NCBI GenBank assembly: GCA_002352225.1
Contig: DEIA01000073.1
Coordinates: 1-6,419 of the forward strand
DNA length: 6,419 bases
Direction of reading: 5' to 3'
Source: Flammeovirgaceae bacterium UBA2786
GTDB taxonomy: Bacteria > Bacteroidota > Bacteroidia > Cytophagales > Cyclobacteriaceae
Shown here in pieces: positions 1 to 6,289 of the stretch (the first letter of the stretch is position 1; each line of letters begins with the position of its first letter). Both the position numbers and the translations under genes were made by a program. The notes below the pieces were generated by a model that worked only from the letters and a program-made list of their open reading frames with translations, made no database searches and was not told where the DNA came from.

Positions 1-542
1 CCTGTGGTACTGGATGCAGACACCGCATAAATAAAACCTGAACTAAGGGAATCAATTAATCGGATGCGACTTTCGCTGGTTGTGGGTGAAATCAAAAATG
101 AAACACTTAAATTCAGCGAAGAGGCTAAGGCTTCATACTGCGTGAATTCATCTACGGGTAAATCCGGAAGAATCAAACCATCAACACCAGCTTGGGATGC
201 ATCTTTAAAAAATCTTTCTAAACCATATTGCATCACCGGATTCAAATAGCCCATTAATACAATAGGAAGATTAACTTTCTTCCGAATAGAAGTAACTTGT
301 TTTAACAGTAAAGCAACCGTTATCCCGTTATCTAACGCTTGTTTATTGCTGGCCTGAATAGTTGGCCCATCAGCCACCGGATCGGAAAACGGAATGCCTA
401 TTTCAATTAAATCCACACCGGCTGCTTCAAGCGCTACTGCAATAGATTCTGTGTCGTTTAAACTTGGAAACCCGGCCGTATAAAAAACCGATAACAGCGG
501 CTTCTTTTTGTTAGCAAATAACTCTGTAATTCTGTTCTTCAT
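1..542 (-). CDS. trpA: Tryptophan synthase alpha chain, N-terminal two thirds (cut by the window edge)
   Basis: The frame starts at ATG 542 and stays open to the window edge, giving 180 full residues plus the GG of a Gly codon. Roughly 75-85 C-terminal residues should lie outside. TrpA splits indole-3-glycerol phosphate into glyceraldehyde-3-phosphate and indole, which passes directly to TrpB. Visible family motifs are YTAGFPS (21-27), EIGIPFSDPVADGPTIQ with both catalytic acids (Glu47 and Asp58, equivalent to Glu49 and Asp60 in Salmonella), LMGYLNPV (96-103), LILPDLPVDE (123-132), and the start of loop 6 at YAVSASSTT (172-180), where the conserved Thr that contacts the catalytic Asp is kept. 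The truncation is due only to the window; I see no frameshift. AAAGAAG five to eleven bases upstream is a weak purine-rich start signal. Confidence 0.97.
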   Translation of the reverse strand, partial: MKNRITELFANKKKPLLSVFYTAGFPSLNDTESIAVALEAAGVDLIEIGIPFSDPVADGPTIQASNKQALDNGITVALLLKQVTSIRKKVNLPIVLMGYLNPVMQYGLERFFKDASQAGVDGLILPDLPVDEFTQYEALASSLNLSVSFLISPTTSESRIRLIDSLSSGFIYAVSASSTT

Positions 543-559
543 GAATGCTTCTTTATACT

Positions 560-1741
560 TCAATATTTTCCCCACTTCATGTAGGTTTCTAAATCTTTAT
601 CGCCCCTGCCCGAAAGGTTAATCACTACTACATCTTCCGGAGTTAATTCGAGTTTTGAAATGGCTGCAATTGCGTGTGCGGATTCAATAGCCGGAATAAT
701 TCCTTCTGTTCTGGCTAATTCAATGCCAGCATTCATAGCCTCATCATCGGTGGCACTTACAAACTGCACACGACCCGTTTCAAACAAATGCGCATGTAGC
801 GGACCAATACCCGGGTAATCTAAACCTGCCGAAATAGAATACGGTTCTATCACCTGCCCATCATCTGTTTGCATCAGTAACGTTTTGCTACCATGCAATA
901 CACCCGGCTTACCCAATGCGGTTGTCGCGGCCGATTCACCACTATCCACGCCCTTTCCTGCCGCCTCAACACCAACCAGATTTACATGAGGCTCATTCAG
1001 ATAATGATAGAATGCACCCGCTGCATTGCTTCCACCCCCCACACAAGCCACCACATAATCCGGATTAGGCTGACCCTTTTCTTCCTGCAACTGTTTTCTT
1101 ATCTCATCGCTGATTACCGATTGAAACAACGTAACCATGTGCGGATAAGGATGAGGCCCTACAACAGAACCAATAATATAATGCGTATCAGTAGGGTGAT
1201 TTATCCAATGGCGCATAGCTTCGTTGGTAGCATCTTTCAATGTCATATTACCCGATAGCGCTGGCACAACCTTCGCACCTAATATGCGCATACGTTCCAC
1301 ATTTGGTCGCTGCCTATCTATATCAAGTTTACCCATATACACGATGCACTCCATACCCATTAATGCACAAACTGTAGCCGTTGCCACACCGTGTTGTCCG
1401 GCACCCGTTTCTGCAATTATTTTTTGCTTACCTAATCGTTTCGCTAACAAAATCTGGCCTATCGTATTATTGATTTTATGCGCACCGGTATGACAAAGGT
1501 CTTCGCGCTTCAGATAAATGGAAGCGTTATATTTCGCTGAGAGCCGTGCGGCATAGTAAAGCGGAGTAGGGCGGCCTACGTAGTGTTTGAGTAATTCTGT
1601 AAACTCTTTTTGAAAATCTGGCTCCTGAATTATTTTCAGGTATTGCGTGCGAAGCTCTTCCACATTTGGATACAACATTTCCGGAATGTAAGCTCCACCA
1701 AACTTTCCATAATACCCGTGTTGATCTACCTCGTATTGCAT
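560..1741 (-). CDS. trpB: Tryptophan synthase beta chain
   Basis: This PLP enzyme condenses indole, delivered through a tunnel from TrpA, with serine to form tryptophan. It has 393 residues, typical of TrpB1, the canonical TrpA-dependent form. The longer TrpB2 group looks different. The N-terminus has GKFGGAYIPE (12-21), and the PLP lysine is Lys89 in GAHKINN (86-92). Glu111, the general acid/base, is in ETGAGQHGVA (111-120), the phosphate-cradling loop is GGGSNA (235-240), and the pyridine-nitrogen contact Ser377 lies in LSGRGDKD (376-383). Nothing is missing. The stop is 17 bases before trpA, the widest gap between structural genes in the operon. It contains two Trp residues (179 and 390). 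Confidence 0.98.
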   Translation of the reverse strand: MQYEVDQHGYYGKFGGAYIPEMLYPNVEELRTQYLKIIQEPDFQKEFTELLKHYVGRPTPLYYAARLSAKYNASIYLKREDLCHTGAHKINNTIGQILLAKRLGKQKIIAETGAGQHGVATATVCALMGMECIVYMGKLDIDRQRPNVERMRILGAKVVPALSGNMTLKDATNEAMRHWINHPTDTHYIIGSVVGPHPYPHMVTLFQSVISDEIRKQLQEEKGQPNPDYVVACVGGGSNAAGAFYHYLNEPHVNLVGVEAAGKGVDSGESAATTALGKPGVLHGSKTLLMQTDDGQVIEPYSISAGLDYPGIGPLHAHLFETGRVQFVSATDDEAMNAGIELARTEGIIPAIESAHAIAAISKLELTPEDVVVINLSGRGDKDLETYMKWGKY

Positions 1742-1746
1742 AATCT

Positions 1747-2391
1747 TTATTTGTTAATGGGTAAATTGAGCAACTGAACCATGTTTTTAACTTTTGTTTT
1801 GTCTTTTAGCCCGGGTTTAATTTCAACCCCACTGTTTACATCAACTCCGTACCACTTATCGTGATAGAATTCGGTTAGTTCAGCATCTTTGGCAGAAATA
1901 CCGCCACTTAAGAAAAAAGGAACAGAACCTTTATACTGTTGAAGCAAATTCCAGTTGAATTTTACAGCATTGCCTCCATAATGGTTACCTTTTGTATCGA
2001 ACAAAAAGTAGTCGGACAGGTTTTCAAATTGTTCTGTGCGTGTGAAATCAAATTTTTCATCCACCCGAAACACTTTAAAAATACCCACATTATGCGCTTT
2101 TAACTTTTCGGAGTAAGATACAGCTTCATCACCATGCAGTTGTACAAAATCTAACCTATGCTTTTGAATAAGATCAAGCACTACATCGCTATCTTCGTTT
2201 ACAAAAACCCCTACCCGTTTTATACTTTCCGGAAAATCACTGGGTATAGAAAATTGTTTACCCACAAACCTTGGTGAAAGCTCATAAAAAATAAAACCCA
2301 TATAATCCGGGCCAAGCGCTGCTACATCAAGCATGTTTGCCACATCGCGCATTCCGCATATCTTCAATCGTATTACATTCCGGATATTCAT
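1747..2391 (-). CDS. trpF: Phosphoribosylanthranilate isomerase
   Basis: It carries out the Amadori rearrangement of phosphoribosylanthranilate to CdRP, the step before TrpC. The length of 214 residues is normal for the stand-alone TIM barrel. Recognisable motifs are LKICGMRD with catalytic Cys12, GFIFYELSPR (32-41), VGVFVN (60-65), VQLHGDE (83-89), LFDTKG with the catalytic Asp132, PFFLSGGI (158-165), and the phosphate-binding end GVDVNSGVE (182-190). The leading MNIRNVIR is slightly longer than the usual few residues before KICG. The start is nevertheless supported by the ATGA overlap with the trpC stop, and there is no later Met before the motif. The gap to trpB is 5 bases. Confidence 0.96.
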   Translation of the reverse strand: MNIRNVIRLKICGMRDVANMLDVAALGPDYMGFIFYELSPRFVGKQFSIPSDFPESIKRVGVFVNEDSDVVLDLIQKHRLDFVQLHGDEAVSYSEKLKAHNVGIFKVFRVDEKFDFTRTEQFENLSDYFLFDTKGNHYGGNAVKFNWNLLQQYKGSVPFFLSGGISAKDAELTEFYHDKWYGVDVNSGVEIKPGLKDKTKVKNMVQLLNLPINK

Positions 2392-3191
2392 CTCTTACTT
2401 TCCAATCTTTTCAATTCAGTTATAAACTCCCGGCAGGCAAGTTCAGGATTACTGTGTTGCATAAAACTCTGCCCCATTAAAAATCCCTGGTAACCGTGCT
2501 GTTTCAATGCAATTATCGTTTCCGGATTTTCGATACCGCTTTCAGAAACTTTTACAAAGGAATTTGGAATAAAAGAGGCTAATTGGGCAGATAGATTTAC
2601 ATCCGTTACAAAAGTTTTAAGATTACGATTATTAATTCCAATCAAATCAGCCCCAGCGTCAAGGTTAGCGTCCAACTCTTCGCGATTATGAACTTCCAGC
2701 AACACCTCCAGATTCAGCGAATGGGCTGTGGCGGTCAGTTGTTTCAACCTAACGGGGTTAAGAGCAGCAGCTATCAACAGGATAGCATCAGCTCCTATTG
2801 ATTTTGCTTCTATGATCTGGTACTCGTCTACCGTAAAATCTTTGCGCAGTATCGGGCAAGAGTTAACCTTTCGGGCTTTAATTAAATCATCGCTGCTTCC
2901 CCCAAAATATTTCGTATCGGTGAGTACCGAAAGCGCAGAAGCTCCGGCCTGTATGTAACCTTTAGAAATTTGCTCTACCGACACATTTGCATTAATAATT
3001 CCTTTTGAAGGCGACTTGCGTTTAATCTCTGCAATAATTCCCGATTTGGCGGGGTGTGTTACCTGTTCTTTCAAAGAAACAGTAGGCGCTTCAAAAAAAA
3101 TACTTTTTTCCAGCACCTTAACCGGGTGCAAAGCCATACGCTCTTCTACTTCTTTGTATTTACTGCTTATTATTTCCTGCAGGATATCCAT
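2388..3191 (-). CDS. trpC: Indole-3-glycerol-phosphate synthase
   Basis: This TIM-barrel enzyme cyclises and decarboxylates CdRP to indole-3-glycerol phosphate. It has 267 residues, the size of a monofunctional enzyme; the E. coli version is fused to TrpF but this one is not. The active-site set is complete: EIKRKSPSKG with Glu55 and Lys57, LSVLTDTKYFGGS (88-99), RKDF with Lys117, LLEVH with Glu166, IGINNRNL with Asn187, and SESGI with Glu217/Ser218, followed by the phosphate-binding stretch GFLMG (236-240). The start lies one base after the trpD TAA. The TGA stop overlaps the trpF ATG in an ATGA arrangement, which suggests that TrpC and TrpF are made by coupled translation although the two domains are separate. 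It contains no Trp residue. Confidence 0.97.
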   Translation of the reverse strand: MDILQEIISSKYKEVEERMALHPVKVLEKSIFFEAPTVSLKEQVTHPAKSGIIAEIKRKSPSKGIINANVSVEQISKGYIQAGASALSVLTDTKYFGGSSDDLIKARKVNSCPILRKDFTVDEYQIIEAKSIGADAILLIAAALNPVRLKQLTATAHSLNLEVLLEVHNREELDANLDAGADLIGINNRNLKTFVTDVNLSAQLASFIPNSFVKVSESGIENPETIIALKQHGYQGFLMGQSFMQHSNPELACREFITELKRLESKR

Positions 3192-3192
3192 C

Positions 3193-4176
3193 TTATTCTA
3201 CTAGTTTCTTAAATGCCTGTAATGCTTTACCCGATTTTAAAGACTCAGTAGCTTTTATAACAGCTTTCTGCAATCCTTGTTTTACATCAGCACAATATAA
3301 AGCCATAGCCGCATTAGCTATTACGGCCGACTGTTGCGCTGTGGTACCTTTATTCTCCAACACATTCATAAAAATCCGGGCCGACTCCTCTACCGTACTA
3401 CCACCTTTTATCTCATCATATCGCACTTTAGGTAATCCAAGATCGCTGGGGTTAGCCAAACACTCACCTCCATTGTAGTAATACTTAAATGCACTGGTTA
3501 GCGAAACCTCATCGTATCCATCTAATGAATGAAGAATTAAAAAATCTTTATTGCTCTGTTGATACAAATACCCATACTGCCTGGCCAACTCCAGGCTAAA
3601 CACACCCACTAACTGACGGGTAGGAAAAGCAGGATTAACCATTGGACCTAACATATTAAAAAATGTTTTTACACCCAGTTCTTTACGGATAGGTGCCACG
3701 TTTTTCATGGCTGGATGAAATAGCGGTGCATGCATAAAGCAGATATTGGCTTTTTCCAGGCTTCGCTTCAATTCGTCATGATTATTCGTGAATTTATAGC
3801 CGAAGTATTCCAACAGGTTAGAAGAACCACAAGCCGATGAAACCCCATAGTTACCATGCTTGGCTACCGGCTGGCCTGAGCCCGCTACTACAAAAGACGA
3901 AAGTGTGGAAAGATTAATCGTATTTTTTCCGTCTCCGCCTGTGCCGCACACATCCATTACCGGCTGATCAAACTTTACAGAAATGCAAAGCTCTAACATC
4001 GCATCCCGAAAACCCTGCAGTTCATCTACTGTAATGCTGCGCATCATGTACACCGTCATAAATGCTGCGGTTTGGCTCAGGTTAAATTTACCTTGTGCAA
4101 GATCAACCAACACACGGTGGGCTGTTTCCTTGGTAAGCCTTCTATGTTCAATCAGTTCCGTTAAAACCTGTTTCAT
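3193..4176 (-). CDS. trpD: Anthranilate phosphoribosyltransferase
   Basis: It transfers the phosphoribosyl group of PRPP to anthranilate, giving phosphoribosylanthranilate. The 327 residues match the usual stand-alone length. The N-terminal helical domain runs to about residue 70. The PRPP-binding part follows with DVCGTGGDGKNTINLST (75-91), KHGNYGVSS (106-114), HPAMKNVAPIRKELG (154-168) including Arg164, which lies in the anthranilate-contacting region, FFNMLGPMVNP (172-182), and DGYDEVSLT (219-227) with the acidic pair used for Mg2+. The start codon follows the trpG stop by 6 bases and is embedded in a run of eight A residues. That A-rich context without Shine-Dalgarno is typical of Bacteroidota starts. 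The gap to trpC is one base. It contains no Trp residue. Thymidine/pyrimidine phosphorylases share the fold, but the motifs and context point to TrpD. Confidence 0.97.
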   Translation of the reverse strand: MKQVLTELIEHRRLTKETAHRVLVDLAQGKFNLSQTAAFMTVYMMRSITVDELQGFRDAMLELCISVKFDQPVMDVCGTGGDGKNTINLSTLSSFVVAGSGQPVAKHGNYGVSSACGSSNLLEYFGYKFTNNHDELKRSLEKANICFMHAPLFHPAMKNVAPIRKELGVKTFFNMLGPMVNPAFPTRQLVGVFSLELARQYGYLYQQSNKDFLILHSLDGYDEVSLTSAFKYYYNGGECLANPSDLGLPKVRYDEIKGGSTVEESARIFMNVLENKGTTAQQSAVIANAAMALYCADVKQGLQKAVIKATESLKSGKALQAFKKLVE

Positions 4177-4182
4177 TTTTTT

Positions 4183-4758
4183 TTAAGGTTTGTGTGTTAA
4201 CCAGTTCTTTATCATGTTGGGACCTTCCGGAGTCATTATTGATTCAGGGTGGAACTGCAGCCCTCTTACATCATATTCAGTATGCCGTAATCCCATAATC
4301 AACCCATCCTCATTTTGTGCCGTTACTTTTAGTGGAGCCAAAACTGAATCTGGTTTTACAGCCCATGAGTGGTAATGGGTGGCCTGAAACCGGGCGGGCG
4401 CCTCTTTAAACAAATACTCTTCATTATCCGCAACTGTAGCAGTTGAGGTAACCCCATGTAATACGTGTGAAATATTAAAAAGTGATGCCCCATACACTTC
4501 TGCAATACCCTGATGCCCCAGACAAATTCCTAAAATACTTTTAGTTGGTCCATACGTTTTAATTATCGCCTTCATAATTCCCGCTTCATCAGGGATGCCC
4601 GGCCCGGGCGAAAGTAAAATTTTATCAAACGCTGCTACCTCTTCTAACGCTATTTTATCATTCCGGTAAATAGCAGGAGAATATCCTAAAACCCGAATGA
4701 TGTGAACCAGGTTATAGGTAAATGAATCGTAATTATCGAGTACCAGTATCTTCATCAT
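4183..4758 (-). CDS. trpG: Anthranilate synthase component II (glutamine amidotransferase)
   Basis: This class I glutamine amidotransferase hydrolyses glutamine and channels ammonia to TrpE. The protein has 191 residues, normal for an unfused TrpG. Visible motifs are DNYDSFTYN (8-16), the oxyanion segment LSPGPG (49-54), the nucleophile elbow GICLGHQ with Cys79 (77-83), YHSW (129-132), and GLQFHPES with catalytic His170 and Glu172. The Cys-His-Glu triad is intact. Two tandem ATGs (4758 and 4755) open the gene and either could be used. In many bacteria the same protein also serves PabB in folate synthesis; nothing here shows whether that applies. It sits between trpE (5 bases upstream) and trpD (6 bases downstream) and is not fused to trpD as it is in E. 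coli. Confidence 0.97.
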   Translation of the reverse strand: MMKILVLDNYDSFTYNLVHIIRVLGYSPAIYRNDKIALEEVAAFDKILLSPGPGIPDEAGIMKAIIKTYGPTKSILGICLGHQGIAEVYGASLFNISHVLHGVTSTATVADNEEYLFKEAPARFQATHYHSWAVKPDSVLAPLKVTAQNEDGLIMGLRHTEYDVRGLQFHPESIMTPEGPNMIKNWLTHKP

Positions 4759-4763
4759 AATTT

Positions 4764-6152
4764 CTAAATTTTTTCAGCCAACAGTACAGCTTTACGCAAG
4801 GCCTCCAGTTTATTGTTTACTTCCTGTAATTCATTCTCAGCTTTCGATTTTGAAACCACACCCGCTCCTGCCTGGTAAATCAACTGATTATTCTGACTCA
4901 AAAATGTTCTGATCATAATGGCATGGTTATACGAATTATCAAAACCCAGAAAACCAATAGCCCCACCATAAAAACTCCGGTTTACATTCTCATACTGATT
5001 AATCAATTTCATAGCCATGTGTTTGGGCGCACCCGAAAGTGTACCAGCCGGAAATGTATCGGCAGCCATTTGTGTTACTGAAGAATTAGCGCGGATTGAA
5101 CCCGTAACTTTTGACACCAGATGAATTACATGCGAGTAGTATTGTATTTCTTTAAACACTTCAACATGCACAGCATCCGCATTACGACTCATATCGTTGC
5201 GGGCCAGGTCAACCAGCATAATGTGTTCTGCGTTTTCCTTTTCATCGGCCGAAAGGCGTTCGGCTAATTGTGCATCTTCCTGATCGTTACCCGATCTGCG
5301 AAACGTTCCGGCTATCGGATAGATATGAGCTTTACCATTTTTGATCTGAATCTGGGCTTCGGGCGAGGATCCAAACAATTTGAAATTACCGTAATCAAAA
5401 TAAAACAAATAAGGCGATGGATTAATTGATCGAAGGGCCCGGTACACATTAAACTCATCGCCCTGAAAGTCCGTAACAAATCTGCGCGATAGCACAATCT
5501 GAAACACATCGCCACGGAAGCAATGTTGCTTACCCTGATTGATGATTTGTAAAAACTCCTCATCCGAATAGTTTGATTTCTCTTCCTGCGTGCGATTAAA
5601 CTGAAATGTGGTTACCCGATTATTGTTAATCAGTTGCTCAAGCCGGTCGAGTGTACTTTCTGTCGCAGCAGAAACTGGCTGATGTTCAAACAGTGTCATT
5701 TCGTTATGAAAATGATCGACCACAATTACATAGCGGTAAAGTGAATAAATCATATCGGGAATTTCCGGACCGGTTTGCTGCATGGTTAACTCTTCGAAAT
5801 ACCGAACCGCATCATAGGCCATATAACCGAATAATCCGGCATGCGGATACCGGCTCGGCTCGGCTTCAACCTGAAATGAATTTTTAAATTCTTCGAAAAG
5901 CGGAACCAACCCGCCCTCCAGGTTTACCAAACGGGTTTCAGAATCGGGTAACGATATTTCTGCCTGGCCGGCTGCAACCTTAAATGTGGCTATCGGTTCG
6001 CAGCAGATAAAGGACAAACTGTTCTCGTTACCGTGATAGTCCGAGCTTTCTAACAGTACGCTTGCTGCAAAAACATCGCGCAGTTTCAGGTAGATGTTTA
6101 CCGGAGTTATCGTATCGGCCAATACCTGGCGGGAATAAGTCTTAAATTTCAT
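4764..6152 (-). CDS. trpE: Anthranilate synthase component I (chorismate-binding subunit)
   Basis: It catalyses the first committed step, chorismate plus ammonia (from TrpG) to anthranilate and pyruvate, in the cytoplasm. I chose the ATG at 6152, giving 462 residues. An upstream in-frame GTG at 6182 falls inside the terminator 3' arm and would add ten non-conserved residues. The N-terminal domain carries LLES (33-36), the motif associated with tryptophan feedback binding, and NPSPY at 244-248 is the other part of that site. The chorismate-binding core shows GSSPE (261-265), PIAGT (279-283), DEKENAEH (303-310), LVDLARND (313-320), FPAGTLSGAPK (367-377), IMIRT (412-416), QAGAGVV (427-433) and the terminal Glu441/Glu444/Lys448 set. 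PabB and isochorismate synthases are relatives, but the LLES motif and the operon decide for TrpE. It contains no Trp residue. The stop is TAG and the gap to trpG is 5 bases. No Shine-Dalgarno is visible. Confidence 0.97.
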   Translation of the reverse strand: MKFKTYSRQVLADTITPVNIYLKLRDVFAASVLLESSDYHGNENSLSFICCEPIATFKVAAGQAEISLPDSETRLVNLEGGLVPLFEEFKNSFQVEAEPSRYPHAGLFGYMAYDAVRYFEELTMQQTGPEIPDMIYSLYRYVIVVDHFHNEMTLFEHQPVSAATESTLDRLEQLINNNRVTTFQFNRTQEEKSNYSDEEFLQIINQGKQHCFRGDVFQIVLSRRFVTDFQGDEFNVYRALRSINPSPYLFYFDYGNFKLFGSSPEAQIQIKNGKAHIYPIAGTFRRSGNDQEDAQLAERLSADEKENAEHIMLVDLARNDMSRNADAVHVEVFKEIQYYSHVIHLVSKVTGSIRANSSVTQMAADTFPAGTLSGAPKHMAMKLINQYENVNRSFYGGAIGFLGFDNSYNHAIMIRTFLSQNNQLIYQAGAGVVSKSKAENELQEVNNKLEALRKAVLLAEKI

Positions 6153-6165
6153 TTGAAACAGTTTT

Positions 6166-6200
6166 AAAATAAGAAGGCCCACTGTGAACAGCGGGCCTTC
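6166..6200 (-). terminator. Intrinsic terminator of the trp attenuator (3:4 hairpin)
   Basis: On the minus strand, arm GAAGGCCCGCTG (6200-6189) pairs with CAGTGGGCCTTC (6184-6173). This makes a 12-bp stem with one G-U pair (6192/6181) around a TTCA loop, followed by the tail TTATTTT (6172-6166). It sits between the leader peptide stop and trpE, so termination here would prevent expression of the whole operon. On the plus strand the hairpin is followed by GGCATTATTG rather than a T-run, so it is oriented for minus-strand transcription. It could also serve as the 3' terminator of the upstream basic-protein gene. Confidence 0.92.
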
Positions 6201-6233
6201 GGCATTATTGTTTTACATAGCAAGGCTGCTCAC
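6184..6233 (-). promoter_or_regulatory. Predicted antiterminator (2:3 pairing) competing with the trp terminator
   Basis: GTGAGCAG (6233-6226), which overlaps the leader stop codon, can pair with CTGTTCAC (6191-6184) with one G-U. The helix continues with CCTT (6225-6222) against AAGG (6199-6196), leaving CCCG (6195-6192) bulged. It uses the whole terminator loop and most of the 5' arm, so it excludes the terminator. The strand 6233-6222 starts about 20 bases after the WWW codons. A ribosome stalled there would leave it free, while a ribosome on the TGA stop would cover it. This is the geometry of the enterobacterial trp attenuator. The pairing was found by eye, without energy calculation. 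Confidence 0.8.
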
Positions 6234-6286
6234 CAATCAAATTTAGATTTGTGCCACCACCATGCAGTATGTACGAACTTCATCAT
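6230..6286 (-). CDS. trpL: trp operon leader peptide (18 aa, four Trp codons)
   Basis: The short frame reads MMKFVHTAWWWHKSKFDW and ends in TGA at 6232-6230. Three consecutive TGG codons occupy 6262-6254 and a fourth (6235-6233) directly precedes the stop. It lies 77 bases upstream of trpE and ahead of a strong intrinsic terminator, exactly where an attenuation leader peptide is expected. Its role would be to sense charged tRNA-Trp: a ribosome stalled at WWW leaves the downstream antiterminator strand free, while one that reaches the stop covers that strand and lets the terminator form. Start is the first of two tandem ATGs (6286 or 6283), which I cannot distinguish. An AAAAAGG stretch 11 bases upstream, inside the end of the preceding gene, is the only Shine-Dalgarno-like sequence. 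Chance occurrence is unlikely given Trp content, position and secondary structure together. The peptide itself probably has no function after synthesis. Confidence 0.93.
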   Translation of the reverse strand: MMKFVHTAWWWHKSKFDW

Positions 6287-6289
6287 AAA

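Noticed and set aside
64..249. Plus-strand open frame of 61 codons near the window start
   Set aside because: It lies antisense to the conserved trpA coding sequence and has no motif of its own.
893..1493. Two plus-strand open frames (121 and 89 codons) opposite trpB
   Set aside because: They overlap each other and lie antisense to a well-conserved enzyme. Their residue make-up is Cys/Thr/His/Ile-rich without recognisable motifs. They are shadows of the trpB codon pattern.
5312..5563. Minus-strand open frame of 83 codons inside trpE in another frame
   Set aside because: It is fully contained within the conserved chorismate-binding domain of trpE and has no family features.
5651..5887. Plus-strand open frame of 78 codons opposite trpE
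   Set aside because: It is antisense to trpE, lacks a start context or motifs, and is consistent with a shadow frame.
6238..6245. TAAATTTG on the minus strand, matching the Bacteroidota TAnnTTTG -7 box, inside trpL
   Set aside because: No TTTG-like -33 element lies at a suitable distance upstream. A start from it would begin near the leader stop codon and omit the Trp codons. In AT-rich DNA a few such matches are expected in a window of this size, so chance is the simplest explanation.
6238..6251. Small hairpin CAAAT/ATTTG within the leader peptide coding region
   Set aside because: It has only five pairs, four of them A-T, and would be covered by the translating ribosome. It is not needed to explain the attenuator, although it could add minor pausing.
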